From Ruminiclostridium sp. (GTDB lineage Bacteria; Bacillota; Clostridia; Oscillospirales; Ruminococcaceae): a stretch of 36,420 nucleotides of DNA. The notes under the pieces were generated by a model that had not been told where the DNA came from, made no database searches, and worked only from the letters and a program-made list of their open reading frames with translations. The stretch is from positions 1 through 36,420 of the forward strand of contig JAGBHT010000036.1 of the NCBI GenBank assembly GCA_017935365.1. The letters run 5' to 3'. Shown here piece by piece: positions 13,583 to 21,655 of this stretch (positions are counted from its first letter, which is position 1; every line of letters starts with the position of its first letter). The position numbers and the translations under genes were made by a program.

Positions 13583-14266
13583 ATGAAATACAGATACGAA
13601 TTGCATATGCACACCAAAGAAGGCAGTGCCTGTGCTGTAAGCTTGGTAGAAGATATGATAAAGCAGTATGTAAAAATCGGTTTTTCGGGCGCTGTTGTAA
13701 CAAACCATTTTATAAGAGGCAACACCTGTGTTTCACGTTCTCTGCCGTGGGAACAGCTTATTATGCAATACAGCAAGGCATACACGAACGGCAGAAAAAT
13801 CGCCGCAGAACTTGATTTTGACCTGTTTTTCGGCATTGAAGAAGGCTACGGTAACGGCAAGGAATTTTTAGCATACGGCTTTGAGCCGGAATTTCTTTTA
13901 TCACGTCCGTTTCTGAGAAATGCCGATCTGAATATATGGGCACAAGAGATCCACTCAGTCGGCGGATTTATCGCATACGCTCACCCTTTCCGTGACAGAG
14001 ATTACATAACAAACCCCGATGAAGTACCCGATATTTCGATAGTTGACGGAATCGAGGGTTACAACAGAGGCAACCGTGATATTGAAAACGAGAAAGCAAT
14101 CCGTGTTTTCGGTAATGCAGATACGGTTATCACCGCAGGAAGCGATCTGCACAGCAAGGATTTTGACAGTGCATACGGAATTGAAACACAGCACAGGATA
14201 AGGAGCAACGAGGAGCTTGTAAGAACTTTGCTCAATAAAAATTTCAACATTTATCTCGTGGGATGA
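13583..14266 (+). CDS. PHP-domain metal-dependent phosphoesterase-like protein
   Basis: A 227-residue protein with the PHP superfamily pattern. An N-terminal HMHT (His8, His10) follows YEL, there is GFSGAVVTNHF in the second strand, a FIAYAHPFRD motif in the middle and AGSDLHS near the end. These supply the histidines and aspartate that hold two or three metal ions. Known relatives hydrolyse phosphoesters such as histidinol phosphate or short nucleotides; the substrate here is unknown. The start at 13583 is set by AAAGGAG 8 bases upstream; a longer frame to 13223 would run through the tRNA copy and is not real. It has its own promoter. Confidence 0.85.
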   Translation: MKYRYELHMHTKEGSACAVSLVEDMIKQYVKIGFSGAVVTNHFIRGNTCVSRSLPWEQLIMQYSKAYTNGRKIAAELDFDLFFGIEEGYGNGKEFLAYGFEPEFLLSRPFLRNADLNIWAQEIHSVGGFIAYAHPFRDRDYITNPDEVPDISIVDGIEGYNRGNRDIENEKAIRVFGNADTVITAGSDLHSKDFDSAYGIETQHRIRSNEELVRTLLNKNFNIYLVG

Positions 14267-14395
14267 AAACTAATAACCTACATCTCAGTGAAAATTCGTA
14301 GAGGTCTTTGGGTTTATTTTACTGTGATTTTTACGAATTCAATAAACATATCAAAACATCTTCCACATATCCCCTCAACCGTCAACTTCTCCTAC

Positions 14396-14424
14396 TTGAC
14401 ATTACAATAAATTCTTGCTACAAT
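14396..14424 (+). promoter_or_regulatory. Promoter of the TAXI-gltS unit
   Basis: TTGACA (14396-14401), 17 bases and TACAAT (14419-14424), 31 bases before the ATG at 14456. Confidence 0.75.
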
Positions 14425-14455
14425 ATCTTTTATACAATATAACCTGAGGTGAAAA

Positions 14456-15403
14456 ATGAAAAAATTTTTGTTACCGCTGTTATGCACCGCCATACTGCTT
14501 TTATGCGGCGGCTGCGACTTAAGCGACAAAGTGAGAATCGGCACGGCGGCCGAAGGCGGAAATTACTACATTTTCGGTAGCGAACTGAATGCTATAGATT
14601 CGCTCGAAAGCTACAATATCAATATCAAAAGAACGGCAGGCTCTGCCGCAAATATGCGTCTGCTTTCAGAAAACTATCTTCAGATGGCAGTGGTTCAGAC
14701 CGACATAATAGACGATGCGTGGAACGGCAGAAACGGCTTTACCGAAGAATACCATGATTTCGGCGCAGTAGCAGGACTGTTCACCGAAAGCTGTCAGATC
14801 GCTGTACGCAGTGACAGTGATATAAAAAGCGTTTCTAATCTTAAAGGAAGAACTGTAAGCATCGGAGAAGAAGAATCGGGTACAGCCCACAACGCAAGAC
14901 AGATACTGACATCTTACGGCATTGCCGAGGATATGATAAAGACGGTGAACCTTGATTACAAGGACGCCGCAAGTCAGCTTGAAAACGGCACTATAGACGC
15001 ATTTTTCTGCACTATCGGCGCACCTAATCCCACCGTGAAATCACTCTGCGATAAGGGTGTTGCACGTCTTGTTTCGCTTGACAGCGACAGAATAGACGAC
15101 CTTGTAAGCTCGTACAGCTACTACTCTGCCTGCACGATACCTGCCGGTACATACAGCGGTCAGACAGAAGAAGTTAAGACAATAGGCGTTACCGCTGTAC
15201 TGCTTGCAAACAATTCCTGCCCGAAAGACACGGTAAAGGCGATAACAAAGGCGATTTTCGATAATAATGACACTATACAAAGCGCACTTCCCGTTAATAT
15301 CGTAACCGACAGACGATTGGCTGTCAACGGCATAAATATCCCGTTTCATCCGGGTGCCGCCGAGTATTACGGCGAAAACGGAATAAATGTAGAAACGGAG
15401 TAA
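14456..15403 (+). CDS. TAXI-family solute-binding lipoprotein
   Basis: A 315-residue secreted lipoprotein. The signal peptide ends in LLLCGGC, with the lipid-bearing Cys at 20. The mature part starts VRIGTAAEGGNYYIFGSEL and continues with NINIKRTAGSAANMRLL. These are typical of the TAXI group of solute-binding proteins, as is KGRTVSIGEEESGTAHNARQIL. Such proteins normally deliver carboxylates or amino acids such as glutamate to TRAP membrane subunits. No TRAP membrane subunit is present; instead a GltS symporter gene begins 4 bases after its stop. GAGGTG precedes the ATG. Confidence 0.88.
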   Translation: MKKFLLPLLCTAILLLCGGCDLSDKVRIGTAAEGGNYYIFGSELNAIDSLESYNINIKRTAGSAANMRLLSENYLQMAVVQTDIIDDAWNGRNGFTEEYHDFGAVAGLFTESCQIAVRSDSDIKSVSNLKGRTVSIGEEESGTAHNARQILTSYGIAEDMIKTVNLDYKDAASQLENGTIDAFFCTIGAPNPTVKSLCDKGVARLVSLDSDRIDDLVSSYSYYSACTIPAGTYSGQTEEVKTIGVTAVLLANNSCPKDTVKAITKAIFDNNDTIQSALPVNIVTDRRLAVNGINIPFHPGAAEYYGENGINVETE

Positions 15404-15407
15404 AAAG

Positions 15408-16595
15408 ATGAGCATAGCACTTGATATGTATCAGACAGTCGCAATAGCTGTGCTTGTTCTGATACTTGGCGCATTTCTGCGCAAAAAGATACATTTCCTT
15501 GAAAAATTCTGCATTCCTGCCCCGGTAATCGGCGGTCTGCTGTTCGCGATACTGACCTGTATCCTGCACGGCACAGGTATTGCGGACGTTACATTTGACG
15601 ATACACTGAAAGAAGTCTGCATGGTGCTGTTCTTCACATCGGTAGGCTTCCAGGCAAACCTTAAAGTTCTCAAGAGCGGCGGAAAATCTATGATAGTATT
15701 TCTGATACTGGTTATACTGCTGATAGTCGGACAGAATTTCACCGCACTCGGACTTTCAAATTTGCTCGGACTTGATCCGCTTATCGGTATGTGTACCGGT
15801 TCTATACCAATGGTCGGAGGACACGGAACGGCAGGCGCATTCGGTCCTGTACTTGAGGATCTCGGCGTGTCGGGCGCTACCACGCTCTGCACTGCGGCGG
15901 CTACATTCGGACTTGTTGCAGGAAGCCTTATCGGCGGACCTATCGGCAGACGGCTTATAGTAAAGCACGACCTTTTAAAGACAGTTGTACCCGAAGACGA
16001 CAGTCTGCTTGTCGAAGAGGGCAAAAAGCATGAGCGTCACTTCTCAATGTATGCTCCTGCCGTATATCAGCTTGTGCTCGCAGTCGGCGCAGGCACGGTA
16101 ATTTCCTACCTGCTGACTATGACGGGAATGACTTTCCCGATTTACATCGGTGCTATGATAGTTGCCGCTCTTATGCGTAATATCGGCGAATACACGGGCA
16201 AGATCACCATTCATATGGGCGAAATAAACGACCTCGGCGGTATATGCCTGTCGTTATTTCTCGGAATAGCAATGATAACGCTGAAGCTCTGGCAGCTTGC
16301 CGACCTTGCATTACCGCTGATAATCATGCTCGGCGGACAGGTACTGCTTATGTTCTTGTACTCATATTTTGTTGTTTACAGAGTTATGGGCAGAGATTAT
16401 GACGCAGCAGTGCTTACTGCGGGTATGTGCGGTTTCGGTATGGGTGCAACACCAAACGCAATGGCAAATATGCAGGCTATCTGTCTGAAGTACGCACCGT
16501 CTGTAAAGGCGTATCTTCTTGTTCCGCTTATAGGCAGTCTGTTTGCGGATTTTCTCAACAGCATTACCATTACGTTCTTTATAAATATGCTGTAA
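15408..16595 (+). CDS. gltS: Sodium/glutamate symporter
   Basis: GltS-type secondary carrier, 395 residues with about ten membrane helices. Family motifs are visible in both halves: FFTSVGFQANLKVLKSGG, CTGSIPMVGGHGTAGAFGP (the first re-entrant loop), and DLGGICLSLFLGIAMITLKLW. CGFGMGATPNAMANMQAI marks the second re-entrant loop. Known members import glutamate with sodium. It is very tightly coupled to the TAXI lipoprotein (4-base gap, GGAG just before the ATG), suggesting that the binding protein feeds this carrier. The specificity is inferred from the family. Confidence 0.93.
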   Translation: MSIALDMYQTVAIAVLVLILGAFLRKKIHFLEKFCIPAPVIGGLLFAILTCILHGTGIADVTFDDTLKEVCMVLFFTSVGFQANLKVLKSGGKSMIVFLILVILLIVGQNFTALGLSNLLGLDPLIGMCTGSIPMVGGHGTAGAFGPVLEDLGVSGATTLCTAAATFGLVAGSLIGGPIGRRLIVKHDLLKTVVPEDDSLLVEEGKKHERHFSMYAPAVYQLVLAVGAGTVISYLLTMTGMTFPIYIGAMIVAALMRNIGEYTGKITIHMGEINDLGGICLSLFLGIAMITLKLWQLADLALPLIIMLGGQVLLMFLYSYFVVYRVMGRDYDAAVLTAGMCGFGMGATPNAMANMQAICLKYAPSVKAYLLVPLIGSLFADFLNSITITFFINML

Positions 16596-16628
16596 ACCTA
16601 CAGCAGTTTAATTTTCGGAGGGATCTAT

Positions 16629-16853
16629 ATGTTTGGCAAAGATAAGGATAAGCAGAAAAAGAAGAAAGAAAAAAAGCAGGATAACACAGAACATTCAAGT
16701 GAAAACTACAATGTTCTTTATGACAATCTCGCATTTCCCGAGGTTTACGCAAAGGAACACAGGCAAAGCGACACCGAGGAAAATAGCGAAGAACCCGTAA
16801 ATTACGACAATGTGGCTATTCCCGAAATCAATGTGAAGAAAGACAAGAAATAA
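16629..16853 (+). CDS. Small lysine-rich protein with an internal repeat
   Basis: A 74-residue soluble protein I do not recognise. The N-terminus is almost entirely Lys/Asp/Gln (MFGKDKDKQKKKKEKK). Two copies of a motif follow, NVLYDNLAFPEVYAKE and PVNYDNVAIPEINVKK, separated by an acidic linker, so the pattern is YDN-(L/V)-A-(F/I)-PE-(V/I). GGAGGG precedes the ATG. It lies 33 bases after gltS, before a good terminator, and so belongs to the transporter unit. The twin motifs may be short binding peptides. Confidence 0.7.
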   Translation: MFGKDKDKQKKKKEKKQDNTEHSSENYNVLYDNLAFPEVYAKEHRQSDTEENSEEPVNYDNVAIPEINVKKDKK

Positions 16854-16871
16854 GCAATTTTGCTGATTACG

Positions 16872-16899
16872 ACCGCTCTTAATGAGCGGTTTATTTTTA
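16872..16899 (+). terminator. Terminator of the TAXI-gltS unit
   Basis: ACCGCTC, a TTAAT loop and GAGCGGT are followed by TTATTTTTAT. Confidence 0.8.
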
Positions 16900-16968
16900 T
16901 CCCCTATAATAATTTTACCGCATAACCGCCGTGCGACAGCCGAAAATAAGACATACAGCAAAAAAATG

Positions 16969-16997
16969 TTGCAAATACGGCGGTTATAGTGTATAAT
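16969..16997 (+). promoter_or_regulatory. Promoter of the M50-scpAB-gerW unit
   Basis: TTGCAA (16969-16974), 17 bases and TATAAT (16992-16997). Part of the spacer (ACGGCGGTTAT, 16977-16987) is the exact complement of ATAACCGCCGT at 16922-16932, an 11-bp inverted repeat that could place a binding site across the promoter. Confidence 0.7.
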
Positions 16998-17053
16998 AGA
17001 ATATGAATATACTGCCTTAATAGCGGTAATTTTCAAATGTGAAAGGAAAATCT

Positions 17054-17746
17054 ATGTTACTTAATATAATGAACAGTCTCGGCGATCAGCGGAGCATTAT
17101 CATAACGATATTCGCTTATGCGGTGATCCTGCTTGTAGCAATACCGATACACGAATGCGCCCACTGCTTTGCGGCTTATCTTCTGGGCGACGATACCGGT
17201 CTGCATTCCGGCAGAGTTACACTGAACCCTATAAAACACTGGGATCTATGGGGTACTATAGGTATGCTTACTGTCGGCATAGGCTGGGGCAAACCCGCAC
17301 CTGTAAACCCCGTCAGAGCAAGAAAGGTTTCCGCAAGAACATTTATGGCGCTTACTGCGGCGGCAGGACCTTTGTCAAACATAATCCTGTCTTATATTTT
17401 CGTACTTATCGGAAAGCTTGTATGGTTCTTCTTCGGTGCTTCAAACCCCGATGTTATAGCATATGTTTATTACGCTTTCGATATGGCGGCAAGTATAAAT
17501 GTTTCACTTGCAGTGTTCAACCTGCTTCCGATACCGCCGTTTGACGGCTCAAGAATAATGCTCGTATTCTTAAAGGAAAGAACATATTTCAAGCTCATGC
17601 AGTATGAGCAGTATATAATGATCGCTATACTCGCTATCTGCTGGACAGGTGTACTTAATGCACCTCTGAATTTCCTTGACAATGCGGTAATGAGTTTTCT
17701 TGATTTCACGACCTCTTTCGTTCCGCTCGTACCTCTCGGAGTGTAA
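17054..17746 (+). CDS. Site-2 protease family membrane metalloprotease (M50)
   Basis: A 230-residue intramembrane zinc protease-like protein. The zinc motif HECAH is in the second hydrophobic segment region (His33, Glu34, His37), and the third ligand motif FNLLPIPPFDGSRI is near residue 170. About five helices are present, typical of the small YwhC/Rip-like branch. I start at the ATG at 17054 because AAAGGA lies just upstream; a GTG five codons earlier contains that site. It is followed by scpA after 3 bases, the arrangement seen in many Clostridia. Its substrate is unknown. Confidence 0.9.
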   Translation: MLLNIMNSLGDQRSIIITIFAYAVILLVAIPIHECAHCFAAYLLGDDTGLHSGRVTLNPIKHWDLWGTIGMLTVGIGWGKPAPVNPVRARKVSARTFMALTAAAGPLSNIILSYIFVLIGKLVWFFFGASNPDVIAYVYYAFDMAASINVSLAVFNLLPIPPFDGSRIMLVFLKERTYFKLMQYEQYIMIAILAICWTGVLNAPLNFLDNAVMSFLDFTTSFVPLVPLGV

Positions 17747-17749
17747 GAG

Positions 17750-18496
17750 ATGCAGGAACTGAACTTCAAGCTTGAGGTCTATGAAGGACCTCTTGATCTT
17801 ATGCTCAGCCTTATCGCAAAGCATAAGCTAAACATTTATGATATAGAAATTTCTCTTCTGCTTGAGCAATTCTTACTGTATCTCGACCGAATGAAAGAGG
17901 CTGACATAGAGATAGCAGGCGAATTTCTTGAAATGGCGGCAAGGCTTATCTACATAAAGTCCGCCGCTCTTCTGCCAAAGCATGAAGCGGAAGAAATGAA
18001 GAAAGAACTTGAGGGCGTACTGATAGAATACGCTCTGTGCAAGCAGATCGCGGCACAATTACAGCAAAGCTGGGTAGGCGATGATGTGTTTGTACGTCCG
18101 CCGGTACAGATAGAAGAAAACAAGGCGTATCTCGGTATACACGATCCGGACGAGCTTTTCCTTGCAATGTCTAACCTGAATTATAAGGAAGCGGTAAGAA
18201 AAGCCGTACCTCATGTAAAGCCTTCCATTGCAAAAAGCTTTGTCAGCGTATTCACAAAGATAGTATATGTGCTTAAGCGGATAAACGACGGACACAATGT
18301 CGAGGTAAATTCATTATATAAAGGTCAGTCGAGATCGGACTGCGTGGCTATTTTTCTGGCACTGCTGGAGCTTTCTAAGAACAGCCGTATAAAGTTTACC
18401 GATGACAACAAATATCTTCACTTTGTGCCTAAGGATAAAATAGAAGAAGAATTCTCTTTCGGAGAACCGGATGAAAGCGAGGCGGCAGAAAATTGA
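17750..18496 (+). CDS. scpA: Segregation and condensation protein A
   Basis: ScpA is the kleisin subunit that bridges the heads of the SMC dimer and helps to compact and separate chromosomes. The 248-residue length fits. The N-terminal block LEVYEGPLDLMLSLIAKHKLNIYDI is the family signature, followed by EFLEMAARLIYIKSAALLP. The C-terminal winged-helix part (FLALLELSKNSRIKF) contacts the SMC head. The gene begins 3 bases after the protease and ends in a 4-base overlap with scpB. Confidence 0.95.
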   Translation: MQELNFKLEVYEGPLDLMLSLIAKHKLNIYDIEISLLLEQFLLYLDRMKEADIEIAGEFLEMAARLIYIKSAALLPKHEAEEMKKELEGVLIEYALCKQIAAQLQQSWVGDDVFVRPPVQIEENKAYLGIHDPDELFLAMSNLNYKEAVRKAVPHVKPSIAKSFVSVFTKIVYVLKRINDGHNVEVNSLYKGQSRSDCVAIFLALLELSKNSRIKFTDDNKYLHFVPKDKIEEEFSFGEPDESEAAEN

Positions 18497-19098
18497 ATTA
18501 CAACGAATCAATCTGTATAATAGAAGCTCTGCTGTTCGCATCGGGCGAGCCGATCTCACTTGACAGGCTGAGTGAAGCAAGCGGAATCGAACCCGAAACG
18601 GTATCAAAGCTTATCGATCAGCTTGAAAGAAGATATAACGTTTCCGACAGTGCGATAAGAGTACTGCGGCTTGAAAATTCATATCAGCTTGCTACAAGAG
18701 AAGAATATGCACCTTATATAAAGCGTGCTATGGAAAACAAGCGTCAGGCAAGGCTTTCACCTGCGGCGCTTGAAGTGCTTGCGGTCGTTGCTTATAATCA
18801 GCCCGTTACAAAGGCGTTTGTTGAGCAGGTACGAGGCACTGACAGCTCGGGCGTTATAAACACTCTTGTAGATCGTGAACTGTTGTATGAGGCAGGCAGA
18901 CTCGAACTGCCGGGCAGACCAATCACATATAAGACAACAGACAACTTTCTGCGCTGCTTCAAGCTTGAAAGTCTGTCACAGCTCCCCAGTCTTCCCGACG
19001 AGGATGGTCAGCTGAACTTGAACGAGCTTGGTGCATTACAGCAGGATATTGATTACGGTGACGATACCGCTTCCGATATTGACGGAAACGAGGAATAA
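18493..19098 (+). CDS. scpB: Segregation and condensation protein B
   Basis: ScpB is the winged-helix partner that binds ScpA in the SMC-ScpAB complex. The family blocks are present over 201 residues: IIEALLFASGEPIS, LSPAALEVLAVVAYNQPVTKAFVEQVRG and ELPGRPITYKTTDNFLRCF. The start is TTG, in the four-base overlap TTGA with the scpA stop, implying coupled translation. The acidic C-terminal tail is normal for the family. Confidence 0.95.
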   Translation: MNYNESICIIEALLFASGEPISLDRLSEASGIEPETVSKLIDQLERRYNVSDSAIRVLRLENSYQLATREEYAPYIKRAMENKRQARLSPAALEVLAVVAYNQPVTKAFVEQVRGTDSSGVINTLVDRELLYEAGRLELPGRPITYKTTDNFLRCFKLESLSQLPSLPDEDGQLNLNELGALQQDIDYGDDTASDIDGNEE

Positions 19099-19155
19099 AT
19101 TGCTTTTCTCTGCGGATACTTTTACCGACAGGATACGGGCAAAAACGGAGGGCTT

Positions 19156-19953
19156 ATGGGCTGGCTTATTTTCATAGATATATTGCTCATCATAGTGCTC
19201 GTGCTCATGCTGTCCGTAACGGTGAACGTGCACCTCAACGATGAAACAAGGATTAAAATCAAATACGCAGGTATAACGATCTTCTCTGTTTCTCCCGAGG
19301 ACGAAAAACAGAAAAAACAAAAGCAGAAAAAGAAGCAGGAAAAAGAAAAACAAGCAAAAAGCGATAAAGAGCCTGTTTCAACAGATAATACAAAGGCTGT
19401 TGAAAAACGGAATAAAAAAGATACCGATAAACCCGGTAAGGACAACTCCGGCGACAGTTCGCATAAAGTCGAAAAAAAAGCAAAGAACAACGATGACGGT
19501 CTTTTGTCAAAGCTCGGACTTGGCAGTGATATAAGCGAAATTATCGAACTTGTAAAACAGCTTATAGAATCTGCTTCAAAGCCTGTAAAACGGCTTATCA
19601 GCCATATCCGCGTAAACAACTTTTATCTGTTTGTAACTGCAAGCGGTGAGGATGCGGCACAGGCGGCGATGAATTATGGCAAGATAAACTGGATAGTTTA
19701 TACCGCAATAGCGGTAATGTATGAAGCAGTAAAGCTTGACGTTAAAAAGATAGACATTACAGCCGATTTCAGTTCGGGCAAGACCGAATACGAGCTTTCG
19801 TGCAAGGTAAAGCTCAGGCTGGGAACGGCTATCGGCTGTGCTATATGGCTATTATTCAGATTACTGAAAATGTATCTAAAGATAAATTCAAAGAATGTAA
19901 ATAATACCGCACCGGCTGAGAAAAAAGCAAAGCCCGGTGCAGAGAAAGCTTAA
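19156..19953 (+). CDS. DUF2953-family membrane-anchored protein
   Basis: A 265-residue protein with one N-terminal helix (MGWLIFIDILLIIVLVLMLS). A charged Lys/Glu/Gln-rich linker follows (about residues 50-115), then a globular domain containing NYGKINWIVYTAIAVMYEAV and SSGKTEYELSCKVKLRLGTAIG. This is the layout of DUF2953 proteins. They are regularly encoded in front of gerW/ytfJ, as here with a 21-base gap, which points to a role in sporulation or germination. The linker is longer and more repetitive than usual. The function is not known. Confidence 0.82.
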   Translation: MGWLIFIDILLIIVLVLMLSVTVNVHLNDETRIKIKYAGITIFSVSPEDEKQKKQKQKKKQEKEKQAKSDKEPVSTDNTKAVEKRNKKDTDKPGKDNSGDSSHKVEKKAKNNDDGLLSKLGLGSDISEIIELVKQLIESASKPVKRLISHIRVNNFYLFVTASGEDAAQAAMNYGKINWIVYTAIAVMYEAVKLDVKKIDITADFSSGKTEYELSCKVKLRLGTAIGCAIWLLFRLLKMYLKINSKNVNNTAPAEKKAKPGAEKA

Positions 19954-19974
19954 GCTTTCGGAAAGGATATCAAA

Positions 19975-20382
19975 ATGGCAGAACAGCACCCTATCAACGG
20001 ACTTATGGACACTTCTATGGAGAAGATAAGAGAGCTTGTTGACGTAAATACTATAATAGGCGATCCTATCACTTCTCCCGACGGAACAATAATTATCCCC
20101 GTATCAAAGGTAAGCTTCGGCTTCGTTGCAGGCGGATCTGATCTGCCTACAAAAGCCCCCAAGGACGTATTTGCAGGCGGAAGCGGTGCAGGTATTACGA
20201 TCAACCCTCAGGCTTTCATCGTTGTACAGCGTGACGGCGATGTAAAGATGCTCGAACTCGGCTCAAACGGCGGCGGTTCGCTTGAAGGCATCATCAGCGG
20301 TGTTCCCGACCTCATTTCAAAGGTAAAGGCTATCTTCTCAAAGGATAACGATGAAGAAGCCGGAGAAGCAACAGAAGAATAA
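19975..20382 (+). CDS. gerW: GerW-family sporulation protein (YtfJ)
   Basis: The 135-residue protein matches GerW/YtfJ almost throughout: NGLMDTSMEKIRELVDVNTIIGDPI, then DGTIIIPVSKVSFGFVAGGSD and GAGITINPQAFIVV. It is a forespore-made protein needed for proper spore germination in bacilli. GGAAAGG precedes the ATG. It shares its transcript with the DUF2953 gene. Confidence 0.95.
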   Translation: MAEQHPINGLMDTSMEKIRELVDVNTIIGDPITSPDGTIIIPVSKVSFGFVAGGSDLPTKAPKDVFAGGSGAGITINPQAFIVVQRDGDVKMLELGSNGGGSLEGIISGVPDLISKVKAIFSKDNDEEAGEATEE

Positions 20383-20396
20383 GCAATAATAACAGC

Positions 20397-20440
20397 TGTC
20401 CTTTTCGCATAAGATGTACAAAAACTATGCGGAAAGGACA
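20397..20440 (+). promoter_or_regulatory. Hairpin that sequesters the ribosome site of the carboxypeptidase gene
   Basis: TGTCCTTTTCGCATA (20397-20411) pairs with TATGCGGAAAGGACA (20426-20440) over 15 positions with a single T-G pair and a 14-base loop. The downstream arm contains the GGAAAGGA ribosome site of the gene starting at 20446. No T-tract follows, so it does not look like a terminator. It may hold translation off until the hairpin is opened. Confidence 0.65.
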
Positions 20441-20445
20441 ACGCT

Positions 20446-21639
20446 ATGCAAGGAAAAATTCTATCAGCCGTAACTGCCGTGATCTTTACTCTGGCAATGA
20501 CGACTACAGTTTTTGCCGAAAGCTCAAAACAGCTTATTTATCTTGAAAACACCGATAAAAACGGAATTACGGTTTCGGCTGTCAGTGCAATTCTTATTGA
20601 AGCGGATACAGGTACGGTCCTGTTTTCTAAGAACGAAAAAGAACACCGTCAGATAGCAAGCACAACCAAAATAATGACCGCTCTGCTGACGATAGAAGCA
20701 GGAGAACCCGATAAGGAATTTGAAGTCGATGCAACCGCAATCAAGGTAGAGGGCACTTCTATGGGACTGCGTGCGGGCGATACGGTAACACGCAGAGCGT
20801 TATGCTACGGTATGCTTTTACCGTCGGGAAACGATGCGGCAAATGCGGCGGCAGTCAATATTTCGGGAAGCAAATCGGAATTTGCAAAGCTGATGAACAA
20901 AAGAGCAAAGGAAATCGGCATGACCGATACGAACTTTGTCACGCCGTCGGGACTTGACGCTGACAGTCAGTATTCCTGTGCATATGACCTTGCCATGCTT
21001 GCACGTGAAGCAATGAACAACAAGGATTTTGCGGAAATATGTGCCTTATCCAAAGCAAAGGTGGCATTCGGGAACCCGGTAAGCGAGCGGTGGCTTGTAA
21101 ACTCAAACAAACTGCTGACAAGCTATGACGGCTGTATCGGTGTGAAAACAGGCTTTACCGACAGCGCAAGAAGAACGCTTGTAAGTTGTGCCGAGCGTGA
21201 CGGAGTGAAACTTATAGCGGTAACGCTGAACGCTCCCAACGACTGGAGCGACCACACTAAAATGCTGGACTACGGCTTTGAAAAAGTGAAGATGTGCGAT
21301 TTTTCCTATGACGCTTCACGGCTTGTTCTGCCTGTGATCGGCTCGGATATGGAAACAGTCGGTGTGAAGTGCGACAGCGTGAAACTGCCGCTTTGCGACG
21401 AACAGAAAGAAAAAGTAACGGTCAAGATTTATCTACCTGGATTTGTCTATGCCGGATTATCCGCAGGTGATAAAGTCGGGGAAATATGCTATGAGTTGAA
21501 CGGAAAAGCTATTGCAACATCAGAGCTTACAGTGGCTGAAAGTTGCGTACAGACTGAACAGAAAACGGATATTTTTACCGTGATATATAAATTCATTGCA
21601 GGACTGCTGACGCACCGACTGCACGTGAACGGAATATGA
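20446..21639 (+). CDS. D-alanyl-D-alanine carboxypeptidase, DacF/DacB type
   Basis: A 397-residue penicillin-binding protein that trims the last D-Ala from peptidoglycan stem peptides. A signal peptide (about 1-24) targets it outside the membrane. The three active-site motifs are intact: STTK at 72-75 with the catalytic serine, SGN at 127-129, and KTG at 234-236. The C-terminal beta domain follows, and a last hydrophobic stretch (IFTVIYKFIAGLL) fits an amphipathic membrane anchor. The position beside gerW and before rluB mirrors the sporulation dacB/dacF region of bacilli, so a role in spore cortex is likely. Confidence 0.92.
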   Translation: MQGKILSAVTAVIFTLAMTTTVFAESSKQLIYLENTDKNGITVSAVSAILIEADTGTVLFSKNEKEHRQIASTTKIMTALLTIEAGEPDKEFEVDATAIKVEGTSMGLRAGDTVTRRALCYGMLLPSGNDAANAAAVNISGSKSEFAKLMNKRAKEIGMTDTNFVTPSGLDADSQYSCAYDLAMLAREAMNNKDFAEICALSKAKVAFGNPVSERWLVNSNKLLTSYDGCIGVKTGFTDSARRTLVSCAERDGVKLIAVTLNAPNDWSDHTKMLDYGFEKVKMCDFSYDASRLVLPVIGSDMETVGVKCDSVKLPLCDEQKEKVTVKIYLPGFVYAGLSAGDKVGEICYELNGKAIATSELTVAESCVQTEQKTDIFTVIYKFIAGLLTHRLHVNGI

Positions 21640-21655
21640 AAGGACTACAGAAACA

